This document shows, piece after piece, positions 24,480-35,619 of a DNA stretch of 64,000 nucleotides. Below the pieces are notes generated by a model. It saw only the letters and a list, made by a program, of their open reading frames with translations. It did not search any database and was not told where the DNA came from. Source of the DNA: Gnetum montanum (Eukaryota; Streptophyta; Gnetopsida; Gnetales; Gnetaceae); the NCBI GenBank assembly GCA_015680685.1, contig MNCI01013895.1:2013075-2077074 (forward strand), written 5' to 3'. Made by a program: the position numbers and the translations under genes. Positions within the stretch are counted from its first letter, which is position 1. Every line of letters starts with the position of its first letter.

Positions 24480-24725
24480 ACATGAATATCAAGAAGACAT
24501 TTAACATTCTTATTTCAAATATATCAAAATTAGAGAGATTCATGAAGGTACCCTAGTCCTTCACCATTTTCTAAACTCTAAAGGTCCAATGTTCTTCCCT
24601 AATTGGCAAGGTTCTTTTCTAGTGGTATAGTCTCTACAAAATTGTGCCTATATTCTATCTAATCTAGAAGGGCATGAATTTCCAAATCTTGTTAATAGAG
24701 ACTTTGTAAAATTTTACTACTATTG
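24480..24725 (+). pseudogene. Family F integrase C-terminus, decayed
   Basis: The plus-strand frame through 24538 reads KIREIHEGTLVLHHF, then KGPMFFPNWQGSFLVV, then CAYILSNLEGHEFPN and VNRDFVKFYY. This is the GPY/F-type C-terminal module of Tat-lineage gypsy integrases (the GPxxxxWQGPF...GAYxLxxLEG pattern). Two stops interrupt it. It is unlike the C-terminus of A/C, so it marks a second gypsy family. Confidence 0.75.
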
Positions 24726-25520
24726 TACCCACTTTAGCTTCTCCCACATAAGCCAAAGTCCCAGGTGCATTCTATGGTTTTTTAGTGTTAAAGCCATCTT
24801 CAAGTTTTCAAAAGTGATGTCATGTGTCATGAGTAGCATCATTTTTTATTCAACCTTTATGGCTCTAAGTTTTGACATCTAGTGTCAATTTCAACATTAA
24901 CCCTACATTTGATGTCCAATATCAATTTTCACAACAATTAACTACATGTTGATTCTTCTATCTAGAACCTTCTAGAAGATTCTATTGGCTCTAATGCTTT
25001 GTTGCTACACGACCTACAAGGAAATTTTAACCTTTAAATAGGAAGATATCCCTATATGAAAAGTGGTTAATTGGCATTTTGTTCCATTTGGCTTTTGGAA
25101 ATAATCAGCATTTGCTTAGCATTTGGTAATTATCTTTGCTACTTAGCATAATTTTACTTCTTCTAAAGACTTTGCCTCTCTACAGATTAACTACTCTTCC
25201 TCTGGAGATAATCAGCTCCTCTTATTTCTCTTCATTTTTCCTTGCTATTGCATTGTATCTTCTTTGTATTTTACCCCTAAAACACAAAACGTTACATGGA
25301 ATTAGGTCAATGCATTGATCTAATCCATTTCTCTACTTCATTAGGTGCTATATATGCAATTGTTTCTATCAAATTTGCATTAGGTGCACACATCAAAGAA
25401 AGAACAAGGTAACATAGCTCCTCATGAGACATCCTTAATCCCTAATACACATCCTAGAACATTCTTAGCAAGCTCGTATTTCCCTATTTTCCTTGTAATC
25501 TAGAATTACTTTAGTCACTT
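24723..25520 (+). mobile_element. Family F LTR-like sequence, right copy
   Basis: Follows the integrase end directly and aligns with 18408-19242 in collinear blocks (TTGTACCCACTTTAGC, CAACATTAACCCTACATTTGATG, ACCTTCTAGAAG, the TATA-like CCTTTAAATAG at ~25031, TGCATTGATCTAATCC). This position is expected for a 3' LTR. Termini not resolved. Confidence 0.5.
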
Positions 25521-26034
25521 CTATTTTTTATATTTGTTGAATTTTACCTTAGATTTTTTTTTTTTTGTATTTTTCCTCTTGGATTTGCTATACTAATAAA
25601 ATAGATCTATTTCACTTCATAATATTTTCTTAACACTTTTATTACTAGCCATATGCTCATTCTTTTTTGCACTTCACAGTGCCTTGTTTTATCCCACTAT
25701 GGGTTATATGTGTTTCCTACATGTTTTTCCTTTCTACTACTTATTCCATGCATAAACATTTTCTTTTTCACTTTTAATTTACTAACATTTAGAAAAAACA
25801 TTTGGGTTAGATTGTTGGCTTTTCTAATGATCTAAAAGTCCCCTTTTGATTTAAGAGAAATTATTTGACAGATTAGTTTTTCTCAAACCATTAGTTTTCC
25901 AAAAGATTCTGGCTCAATTACATGTTAGGTTGTATTGGATCCTAGATTATGACAATCATTACCACAACAAGATATTCTTGCAAAGTTGGAAAAAATAATT
26001 TTACAAGAACAACAGTCCTAATGTTAACATACAT
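25521..26034. other. AT-rich intergenic
   Basis: T-rich stretch with a 14-T run near 25552. No gene or family repeat I can support. Confidence 0.4.
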
Positions 26035-27097
26035 ACATGTAACCCCATGTTTGAAAGCCCCAAGATAACTATGCTTAAACATATTTATAAAACACTGTTC
26101 AGAGAAGACTTGGTAAAAACCAAGAAAGAATGTTAATCTTTAAATATTTAATACATAATGTGAAATATGGTTCTATCCTTGCAATATATCCATCCATGTA
26201 GCACACACATATTATGTAAGGAGTTGCAACACATCCAAGGCATGCACTACTACTACTCTCTCCACTAAGCGAGCAAAACCTCACGAGAAAATTGTAATAA
26301 GAGAAGTAACAAACAATGAAACATTATTGTTAATTACCATCTAAATTTGACTCGAAATCATAATTTAAAAAATGACTATTCATTTGTTGAATTTCTACAA
26401 TAGTGACACTTAAGCCCTCAGCAACATGTGGTTGTTGTCCTTCAAACAATAAAAATGAAAGCTACTTGAAATTGTGACTTCATTTATGAGCAAGGGGAGT
26501 TCAACTTTTGTTTAAAATAATCTTCACAAGTGGTCCCTATCCTATGACATGGAACTTAAAATTGATAATCCATGTGTCCTTATTTAATATTTTGTTAGGA
26601 AAACAAATAAACATGACATTATTTCTTAGGATCTCCAATGATAACTTAGCCATAACAAAATTCTTGTATCTCATGTGCTACAAGATGGTGAAATATGAGG
26701 AGGATATTGACAAGGATACTCACAAGATTCACTATGACTCATGCATCTCTTGGAAAGACCTCTTTGGAAATAGCATTACATACAAAGATATTTTCCTTGC
26801 CAAGCTTGATGATTCTCCCAATGTTCTAGTTTACATGTACATTTATTGTGAAAATAAAAATTATAACAAATGGAATTTTTTTATGTATAAAAACCTCTAC
26901 TTAAAGAACCATTGGCTATGTATGCCATGTTTCCACTCTTCCATTTTCAAATAAGAAAAACCAAATCAGACCTTATCATTATAGCTAGATTGATGAGTGG
27001 AGGAATCCATCAATTTTGACCATACTCAAACAAAAATTCTTAGAGGAAATCACCAACAATCAAAATATTTTCTTTAACATCCATAGTGCCAATGGGA
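26035..27097. repeat. Unknown ~1.05-kb tandem repeat, unit 1
   Basis: Collinear with 27098-28119 and 42269-43085. Landmarks in order: CATGTTTGAAAG, ATAACTNTGCTTAAACATNTTTA, AAGAAAGAATGTTAATCTTTAAA, CATGTGCTNCAAGATGG, AAGATTCACT, TTTCCTTGCCAA, AATGATTCTNC. Unit 1 holds the longest frame, plus-strand 26508-26954 (148 codons, LLGKQINMTLFLRISNDNLA...LMCYKMVK). The other units keep matching peptide scraps with stops. I do not recognise the protein. Confidence 0.75.
26508..26954 (+). pseudogene. Unrecognised 148-codon frame inside repeat unit 1
   Basis: Starts MFKIIFTSGPYPMTWNLKL and contains DSCISWKDLFGNSITYKD and KLDDSPNVLVYMYIY. Units 2 and 3 show equivalent peptides in broken frames (QMNMTF-like, FLHLMCNK / FPCLMCCK), so the encoded string looks old and once conserved. 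No catalytic motif, signal peptide or clear transmembrane segment is visible. It may be a fragment of a transposon protein. No function is assigned. Confidence 0.35.
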
Positions 27098-28119
27098 CAC
27101 ATGTAAGTCTATGTTTGAAAGTTCCATGATAACTCTACTTAAACATGTTTACAAAATACTCTTCAAAGAAGACATGGGTAAAAACTAAGAAAGAATGTTA
27201 ATCTTTAAACATTTAAGACATAAAATAAAAGCGTGACCAACACCCTCACTATAATAGTCCATGTGATGCACACACATGTTAGGAGTAGCAACACAATTAA
27301 GGCACATACCATTACTAATCACTCCAATAAGTAAGTGAAACCTCACACAAAAAATGTAATGAGAGCAACAATAAATAGTGAAACATTATCATTAGTTATC
27401 ATTCAAAGTTGTTACAAAATCCTAATTCAAAAAACCATTATGTATTTGCTAAATTTCCATAACTATTATGCCTAAGTGTTCATAGGCAAAGTTTTTTGGC
27501 ATGCCATCGTCATCCTCCAAATGACAAAAATGGAAGCCACTTAAAATCATGGCTTCATCTTTGAGCTAGGTGAGTTTAACTTATATTCAAAAGAAGCTTC
27601 TCAAGTAGTCCCTATCATTTAACATGGAACTAGCAATTACCAATCCACTCGATTCTATGTTTATGGTTTTTCTATCAAACCAGATGAACATGACATTCTT
27701 ACTTAGGTACTCTAATGGCAACTTGGCCACAATGGAATTCTTGCATCTCATGTGCAATAAGGTCGTAGGAATATAAGGAGGAGATTACCAAGAGCTCCTA
27801 TAAGATTCACTAGGGTTCACACATGTTTCTAGAAGACATCCTTGTTAATTGCATTCTAGACAAAGAGATTTTCCTTGCAAATCCTAATGATTCTCCAAAA
27901 ATTATAAAAGATAGGATATTCTATGTATAGAAACCTCTAGTCATAATAGATGACTATGTGTGTCATCCTTCTACTCTTCCATTTTCAAATAAGAAAAACT
28001 AAAGTAGACCTTATCATTATAGATGGATCAATCAGTGGAGGAATCCATCTACTTTAACCTACCTCACAAATAAGTCCTTTGAGGAAATCACCACCAACTA
28101 AAATATTGTCTTTAATAGT
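27098..28119. repeat. Unknown ~1.05-kb tandem repeat, unit 2
   Basis: Second unit, interrupted near its end by element B at 28119/28120. The last bases resume at 42256-42268. It shares the unit 1 landmarks and reads AAATATTGTCTTTAATAGT at the breakpoint, where unit 1 has AAATATTTTCTTTAACATCC. Confidence 0.75.
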
Positions 28120-29109
28120 TGATGAGTGGTAGGTAACCCCTATGCCAAACCATATAAATCACAAACGTTCACATGCAATCTGATTGAATTCCATGGATGG
28201 GACTAGTTGTGGCATCTATATCATTAAGCATTGATTACAGGATGATATCTTCCCCTTTGGACTAGTGGTAGCTTTGTCACGTATGGTTTAGTCCAAAGTG
28301 AGGCATATGATAATTGATGTTATTGTGGCCTTAAACTCATCTTAACAATAGTAGAGAAATTAAGTATTTAATTGAACTAACAACAAGAAGGTAAATCTAA
28401 ACTAGCTTGGAGCGATGAGCATTCGATCCTAGCTTACCGTACATGCCTTAGGCTCATGTAACCATTACTGGGTTACCAAGTGTTATGCTACTAGACGAAT
28501 CAGGCAATAACACTACTGAGATTACCAAACAATTATACTTAAATGCTCAAAACTAGTCGTACTCATTCTGCTTTACTAATGAACAAGAAAGTAAAGTACT
28601 TGGAAATGTAAATGATTAAACTAAGAAAACAGTAAAAACTATGCTAAGTAAAATAGTAAAAATAAGTGGATGCTTCAATGATGAAAAGCAATCGCAATTT
28701 TTATTTCTGAACATGAATTGTGCCCAAGTACACTTCACTCAAATAAAAATTCTGTACAACTGCTCAATACCACACTGCGGGCATTCACTCTATCGCTAAA
28801 ACTACAAAATGAAATTGCAAGAATCTAAGGATGGAATGAAACTTATTAAAATTGTGAGCTCAAGTGTTGCATTTATAGGCAAGCACGCATCCTACAATAT
28901 TAAATATATGATGACATAACATGTGCTATGATATCATATATGTGATATCGTAGTGGATCAAAAATTAACTTTTTCATAAAACCCATGTGACGTAGCATCT
29001 ACGATGTAGCATCCAACTGAGATGTACTGACAAGGATGCTACAATGCAGATGCTATGTAGCATCTATGACATAGCATCTACGATATCTTAGCCAACTAAT
29101 GATTCATCA
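28120..29109 (-). mobile_element. Element B 3' LTR
   Basis: Starts TGATGAGTGGTAGGTAACC and ends ...GATTCATCA (990 bp). On the element strand TATAAAT lies at the complement of 28871-28877. The U3 upstream of it (28880-29109) has the longest upstream segment among these LTRs and contains repeated TACGAT, GTAGCATC and GATATC words in both orientations. Confidence 0.88.
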
Positions 29110-29125
29110 TACCCTCATAACTAAC
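29110..29125 (-). promoter_or_regulatory. Element B polypurine tract region
   Basis: The base pairs next to the 3' LTR read TACCCTCATAACTAAC, so the element strand is purine-rich (ATGAGGGTA). D (54665: TACCCCCATGACTG) and C (45940: TGCCCCCAAAACT) have the equivalent at the same place. Expected primer site for plus-strand DNA synthesis. Confidence 0.55.
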
Positions 29126-29285
29126 TAAAAACATGTCCTCAAGTTAACAAGATAGGACTGAGCTTTCTTTATAGAATTAGGAAGGTAAGAGATTACTAAT
29201 TGACTTTGAGTGCAACAGTGGTGCTTTTACAAAATTGACACAAATTCATGATAAGATAAAAAAAATTGAAGTAACACTATGTTGT

Positions 29286-29720
29286 TCATGTTCTAGGTAG
29301 TGAAGGCTCTTCCATTAACTTCTTCCCTTTGTTGTTAGGCTTTTGAAATTGATATCTATTCATGAGTGTGTGAAGTTTCTTTTCTTCTAGCCTTTTCTTC
29401 TTTTTCATATGCTCTCTCTTTACTAAGTATGGCACAAAGACTTCCTCAGTTTTAACTATTGCATTAGCATGTTTATTTTGCCAAAATTGGTACATTTCTT
29501 CTAAGTACCATTCTTCACTGTTGGTTAATGTAGGTCATGAAGGAAACACTTGAAGTTGCATCTTTACAGCTTCTGGAGCAAATCTACATGTCTCGCTTAA
29601 GGAGCTTGTTCTTCCACTTGGCCTCTCTCGTGGCCTTTTGATCTCTTGCTTCCATGTTGGAAAGGTCCTCCTTCTAGGATTCTCCTCAAGGCCATATGCA
29701 ATCCATAAGAGTTTAAAATT
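29286..29720 (-). pseudogene. Element B remnant of the extra downstream ORF (ORF-X)
   Basis: The minus strand contains KRPRERP, then PTLTNSEEWYLEEMYQFWQNK, and ends KGKKLMEEPSLPRT at 29286. Element D's ORF-X has KRPRRGE, WPTLSKSG..YLGETYQFWHNK and ends KGKAPMEEPPPPRTT. B therefore keeps both ends of ORF-X and has lost roughly 2.3 kb from the middle, including the plant-transposon-protein-like domain. The remaining 69-codon tail is highly charged (KREHMKKKKRLEEKK). Confidence 0.7.
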
Positions 29721-31960
29721 CTTAATGTGTTCCTATCAATTCTTAGTAGTTTTTTACCTTACTCATACCCTTCATTAGATCAAGTTCCTATCATATTATA
29801 ATTGTAGAGTTAGAAAAAATTGCAAAAAAGGAACCCCTTAAGTGTTATAGCTTTTAGTTACTTATGACCTTATATCATTTTCTTTGCTTAATATGGCCTA
29901 AAATAGTTGATATGGTCTATTAGGAGTATTATCTAAATCTTTTTTACCTTAGTTTGATTAATTAACTTTAATATTATTATTCTCTTGTACTTACCCTTTA
30001 TAGTATCTTTCCGAGCGTTAGGAATTTTTGGCTCAAAATTTCAAATTTTCATTCACATTCACTTATATCATGCAATGCACACCACACCACCCACCCTACC
30101 TACCCCCACCACTCCCCACAACTAATTTAAGTGCTCTAGGAACAATAGGATTGAAGAATTTTGGGAATCATAGCTACAAGGAAGAAGTTATGGCCTTTCG
30201 AAGCCAGCGTGCAAGAGAGTGAAGGAAAAATTGCAAAAACTTCTCTTGTTACAAATGAGAGAAATGAAAATTTTCACTAATTCCCACACGTATATATACT
30301 ATTTTTATATGTGTGACATCGTAGATCATACATCTTAGATACGATATTGTAGGTGCCTACGACATCACCATTAAAAAATTCAAATTTTTCATTGATTTTT
30401 TTCTTGGAAAAAATGAATCAAATGAAATGTCTAAAAGATATAAAGCTTGTATGGAGGGTCATGGACCATGATTGATACACAAGTTTCAACAATTTAGTGT
30501 TCAAGATTCATGAAGAAAGAATCTCTAACAACAAAAGTTTATAGTATGGATAAGAAATGGATAATGAATTTTTGGTGTACAGACCATTTATTAGATGATA
30601 TGGAAAGTTTATTAGATGTTCTAGAAGGCACAAGATGATGTGGAATTACTTGGCAATTATGAAATACAAAAGTTATACAAGTGGATCCTCCCCAAAGCAG
30701 GTTCCAGCACTTAATGACCTTGTATAACCATGTCTAAAAATGTCCTTGGGTACTCAAAGATTTGAATGTAAGACATACCTATCTAGCAAAACACACATGT
30801 TAGTGTCACCAAATTTGGAAAATAACACTATATTATACAAAACCACAAGTTATGATTAAATATACAATGAGGTGAGATGGACTGTAGAGAAGATTATTGA
30901 AATTAAGACGTGAGGTATCTTACCATAGGCATAATGAATCCTTGTGTGTTATTTATGGTTAAGGTAATCACTACCCCTTTCTTTCCAAGATTCAAACTAA
31001 GTCGAAACCACTTTCCAGTGACACTGCATTATTTCGTCTCTAAGAGTTACAATCATAAGACTATCACTATTGCATTACCACTTATCATATTATCCAAGGA
31101 AGGATTTTATTCATTACACTTATTATTATTATTATTTAGATTCTTGAGAAGTCACCTACCTTTAGGCATGGGTAAGATGTCTTTCCAATGCAACCCCCAA
31201 AAATTTATTTTGTGCATGAATTTTATTTTTAGCTATGTCAACCTTACCAAAGGACTACCTTCAAGCATGGGTAACATGTCTTTTCAATGACATGGTAAGG
31301 CATCACTTATTATACTATTGCTCCTATTTTTCATTAGATCTACAATGATATAATACTTCCTTAGCAACAAGATAGAACTCATAGTAGTAAGCCAAGAGAA
31401 TCCACAAATCCCCTTGATGTCACACCCTTTGCATTCTCACTTGATTCTTCACCTTTCTGTCTAGGCATAATGATCACAAGTTTATTCTTAGTTTGATGAT
31501 GGAAAGAATATCATTATGGCCATGGGAAGAACCTCTTATTATTGGAATAGATGGATGGGTGATGTGGTCTCACTATACAAATAATCAATCCCTTATGATT
31601 TGATAACATAGAGAAATATTCACCTTACTGGGACTACATCTTGCCTTATTCGATGTGTTTTATTGGAAATTGATAGAAATATGTATGAGTAAAAAGAATA
31701 GCAAAGTATAGAAAAAATTGTAAAGGATATCAAGAATTGCAAAGATAGTAAGAATGAAAGATTATCAAAGAATTAGAAAATATCAAAGAATATCAAAAAT
31801 TTAAGAACTGAGAAAGTATAAAAGAATGAGAAGATACTAAAGAATGTGAAAAAAAAAGTATTAAGAAAGGAAAAAGGTATAACAAAAAATCAAAAACCAC
31901 CAAAAAGTAGAAAACAAAAAAGTTAAAAAGCACTTATTAATTCCTAAGTTAGGATAAGGC
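29721..31960 (-). other. Element B spacer
   Basis: Non-coding spacer shared with G and D. The block GTGGATCCTCCCCAAAGCAGG at 30681-30701 recurs as GTGGGTCCTCCCCAAAG in G (36019) and D (58501). GGCATGGGTAAGATGTCTTTCC near 31163 matches D near 59028. An A-rich stretch on the plus strand (31680-31920) adjoins the end of the gag-position frame, as in C, D and G. Confidence 0.6.
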
Positions 31961-32760
31961 CTCTCCCCATGACTAAACTCATGGGTGAGTGTTTGAAAAA
32001 TGCACCCTAGATCCCCTGGATCATACACTTGAGGTTTCTCACTTACCATCCTTAGTGACTTGGTTTTTTTATTATTGTCCGACGTAATCTTGATGATAAT
32101 TGAATTTGATCATCTAAGTCATTAGTTCCTCTTTCTATTTGTGTATGATTATGGTGCAATATTTCCTTTTGTGAGCTCTTAGTTGGGGGCATTTTCTTAG
32201 AATAGAAGTTAATAAGTGGTTTAGATATTTCCATGCATGTTTTAGATGATTTTAGGTTCTCAATTTTTGTCTGTTGGATGTCTTTTAGTTTAGTGACCCA
32301 TGCTTTTGTTTGTTCACACACTTGTTCTTCACATTTGTTGTTGGTTAGTATAGGGATTATGTTAATATTTTGAACTTTTGACCCACAACTACACCCTTTA
32401 TCATTATTAATGATGCATGAAATTACTTGTCTCTCCACAATGATAGGTTCATCTATTATATTTTTCATTGGAGTGGTAATGGCTACTATATATTCCCCTT
32501 TGGTCCCTTGATGTACCTCTTCTAGGTTTGGAGGAAGTCCTAGGCCTTGAGGCCCTACTTGTTTTAGGACTTACTATATCTCCTCTAGAATTATCTACAT
32601 GAGTTGAACATAGTATTTGAGTGTAGTAAGGGTCTAAATGAGGATAGGAAATCCCTACTTGTGATTGTTCACTTTAATTTTCCTCAGTATATATTCTATT
32701 ATTTCTCCTACTAGTGTTTTCATCATGTGATGCATTCTTGGCCCTATGTGAAGAAGACAT
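31945..32760 (-). pseudogene. Element B short frame in gag position
   Basis: MSSSHRAKNASHDENT at 32760 corresponds to the gag starts of C, E and G (M-x-S-S-H). The rest reads in two frames (for example 32052-32468, KNIIDEPIIVERQVISC...) and ends TLTHEFSHGERPYPN near 31960, like the D gag end QPFSYGGYPP. I see no capsid domain or zinc knuckle, so it is a short gag-start-derived or unrelated frame. The solo LTR lies just 13 bp upstream of the start codon. Confidence 0.5.
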
Positions 32761-32773
32761 GGTTTTGCATGAT

Positions 32774-33739
32774 TGATGAGACGCGATTCGCATGAGCCGC
32801 GATATCGCGTCGTCCCCTGCAATGTCACGTATGTGATATCGCAGTCCATCGCCAAATCTATAAATAAGAGGTGGCACTCCACTGATTTCCCATCCTAGGC
32901 TAGAAGTAGGAAAACTTTGGCAAATTGATCACTCCAGAGATAGAATATTTTCCATGTGCCCATAGTAGGAGTCCCCAAGTGAACAAATCTTTATTCGAGC
33001 AGCTTTGTACCTGAACATAAGCTGTGTATGGCAATAAAAACGAGCTTTGTCGATAAACCTTGTAGTGCATGGAATAGGATTTATTATTTGTTATTTATTA
33101 CATGTTATTTCCTACCTATTATTTATTACCTGCATTAACACGGCATGAGTACAACTTGATTACGAGCATTTACGAATGTGTATGGCTAATCAAGGAATCG
33201 GCTACTCATCGTGATTAGATTCTCTCACCCTTATCTCCTAGAACGTAGGATAACTACAACTTGGTTACGAGCATTCAAGGATGTGTACGAATAGCCAAGG
33301 AACGAATGCTTATCACATTTAGGCTAGTTAAGTGCCTCAGTACGACCACTTCGAGCACATGTGTTACGTGTGGTGATCCCAGTAACGGTTAGCATTTGAT
33401 AGCCACAGTTGCATAGTTCAGGGTGTGCACAATAAGTGGGAACAGATGTTGATGCTAGTTAATTTAGAATTAGTCCTTAGTTAGAGTTAGTTAGCTTTCT
33501 CAACTCTTCACCTCTTTAGCATAGAAGACATAAAACCATAAAACACTATAAAAATCATATACCTCAGACTTACTTAACCATACACCGTGACAACTACAAG
33601 TAAGTCCAGGAAGACAACGAATGATTAACCCCAAGTGTTCCATGGGGCGTGTAGGCATTTAGTCTGCAGAGTTTGACCAGATCGCGCGTGCTACGCTCGT
33701 TTCGTATGGTTGAGTGTAGGGGTACCTCACCACTCATTA
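32774..33739 (+). mobile_element. Solo LTR (G-like subfamily)
   Basis: TGATGAGACGCG...CACTCATTA, 966 bp, flanked directly by the 5-bp duplication ATGAT (32769-32773 and 33740-33744). With no internal region, this is the product of LTR-LTR recombination. TATAAATA is at 32859-32866, 85 bp from the LTR start, and AATAAA at 33033-33038, which gives a U5 of ~680 bp. The distal U3 carries CGCGATATCGCG (32798-32809) and GATATC (32835-32840). Two compound hairpins lie in U5. Orientation is opposite to host element B. Confidence 0.93.
33145..33299 (+). other. U5 compound hairpins in the solo LTR
   Basis: Hairpin a: CTTGATTA (33155-33162) pairs with TAATCAAG (33187-33194) across a 24-nt loop, inside an outer stem ATGAGTA (33145-33151) / TACTCAT (33203-33209). 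Hairpin b: CTTGGTTA (33260-33267) pairs with TAGCCAAG (33292-33299), one G-U wobble, 24-nt loop. They match the three hairpins in element G's LTR in architecture but not in stem sequence. Confidence 0.75.
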
Positions 33740-33844
33740 ATGATAATGTGTGTAACTTAAAATATTAATGTTTTCTAGAAGATAGATCGTTAATATGTTT
33801 ACAATGATCATGTATAATACAACTGATCTAGATAACTAGGACCA

Positions 33845-33862
33845 TCCCCAGCAACGACACCA
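33845..33862 (-). promoter_or_regulatory. Element B primer-binding site
   Basis: TCCCCAGCAACGACACCA on the plus strand, one base from the LTR start at 33864. It differs from the tRNA-Asp 3' end by three G-to-A changes. Confidence 0.85.
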
Positions 33863-33863
33863 A

Positions 33864-34324
33864 TGATGAGCAGCAGGTACCCCCTACGCCCAACCATACA
33901 AATCACAAACATTCATGTGCAATCTAGTTGAATTCCATGGATGGGACTAGTTGTGGCATCTAGATCATTAAGAATTTATTGCAAGATGTTATCTTCCCAC
34001 TTGGACTAATGGTAGCTTTTTCATGTATGCTTTAGTCTAAAGTGAGACATATGATAATTGATGTTGTTGTGGCCTTAAACTAATCTTAATGATAATAGAG
34101 AAATTAAGTATTTAATCTAACTAACAACAAGAAGGTAAATCTAAACTAGGATAAAGTGATGAGCATTTGGTCCCAGCTTACTGTACATGCCTTGGGCTCA
34201 TGTAACCATTATTGGGTTACCAAGCATTATGCTACTAGGCGAACCAAGCAATAACAATACTGGGATTATCAAACAATTAAACTTAAACACTTGAAACTAG
34301 TTGTACTTGTTCCGCTTTATTAAT
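33864..34324 (-). mobile_element. Element B 5' LTR, inner part
   Basis: Matches 28120-28570 of the 3' LTR. It is interrupted at 34324 by element G and continues at 41718. The last five bases TTAAT are the target duplicated by G (again at 41713-41717). Confidence 0.88.
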
Positions 34325-35368
34325 TGATGAGTGGCGAGGTACCCCTACACTCAACCATACGAATATGAGCGTGTACGCGTGATCCAGTCGAACTCCACAG
34401 ACTAAATGCCTTAACGCCATAAGAAACACTTGGGGTTAATTGTTCGTTGTCTTCCCAGGCTTGCTTGTATGTGTCACGGTGTATGATTAAGCAAGTCTGA
34501 GGTATGTGATTTTTTTGGTATTTTTCAGTTTATCGCCTATGCTATGAGAGAAAGGGTTGAGAAACTAACTAACTCTAACTAATGTCCTAAGTCTAAATTA
34601 ACTAGCGTCAACATCTGTTCCCACTTACCGGACACACCCTGAACTATGCAACTGTGGCTACAAAACGCTAATCATTGCTGGGATCACCACACGTAACGCA
34701 AGTGCTCAAAGTGATCGTACCGAGGCACCTATTTAGCTTAAGTGTGATAAGCAGCCGATTCCTTGGCTAGCCGTACACACCCGTGGATGCTCGTAGCCAA
34801 GTTGTACTTATCACACGTTCTAGCCTANNNNNNNNNNNNNNNNNNNNNNNNNNNNNNNNNNNNNNNNNNNNNNNNNNNNNNNNNNNNNNNNNNNNNNNNN
34901 NNNNNNNNNNNNNNNNNNNNNNNNNNNNNNNNNNNNNNNNNNNNNNNNNNNNNNNNNNNNNNNNNNNNNNNNNNNNNNNNNNNNNNNNNNNNNNNNNNNN
35001 NNNNNNNNNNNNNNNNNNNNNNNNNNNNNNNNNNNNNNNNNNNNNNNNNNNNNNNNNNNNNNNNNNNNNNNNNNNNNNNNNNNNNNNNNNNNNNNNNNNN
35101 NNNNNNNNNNNNNNNNNNNNNNNNNNNNNNNNNNNNNNNNNNNNNNNNNNNNNNNNNNNNNNNNNNNNNNNNNNNNNNNNNNNNNNNNNNNNNNNNNNNN
35201 NNNNNNNNNNNNNNNNNNNNNNNNNNNNNNNNNNNNNNNNNNNNNNNNNNNNNNNNNNNNNNNNNNNNNNNNNNNNNNNNNNNNNNNNNNNNNNNNNNNN
35301 NNNNNNNNNNNNNNNNNNNNNNNNNNNNNNNNNNNNNNNNNNNNNNNNNNNNNNNNNNNNNNNNNNNN
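34325..35368 (-). mobile_element. Element G 3' LTR, partly in gap
   Basis: Sequence is visible to 34827 and is collinear with 40669-41171. The rest, to an expected end near 35368 by comparison with the other LTR, falls in the assembly gap. The first U5 hairpin (34742-34816) is present, with the inner stem CTTGGCTA/TAGCCAAG intact. Confidence 0.85.
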
Positions 35369-35527
35369 NNNNNNNNNNNNNNNNNNNNNNNNNNNNNNNN
35401 NNNNNNNNNNNNNNNNNNNNNNNNNNNNNNNNNNNNNNNNNNNNNNNNNNNNNNNNNNNNNNNNNNNNNNNNNNNNNNNNNNNNNNNNNNNNNNNNNNNN
35501 NNNNNNNNNNNNNNNNNNNNNNNNNNN
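34828..35527. other. Assembly gap of 700 bases
   Basis: A run of N. By comparison with the 5' LTR it hides the last ~540 bp of the G 3' LTR, the polypurine tract and about 160 bp of interior, if the gap length is real. Confidence 0.95.
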
Positions 35528-35619
35528 CATTATCGATCCTGCTCCTTGTACAACTGCTTCAGTGCTGCTCCATTCCAAGTGTTTGCTCCAGATCCATTCT
35601 GTTGTTGTATGATTGCCAT
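35528..35619 (-). pseudogene. Element G remnant of the ORF-X start
   Basis: The ATG at 35619 opens MAIIQQQNGSGANTWNGAAL and stops with TAA near 35533, about 29 codons. The context GTGTAG-ATGGC resembles D's ORF-X start (57655, MALKHGQQEGPAQGG) and sits at the same distance side of the spacer. Likely the leftover 5' end of ORF-X after deletion. Confidence 0.4.
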
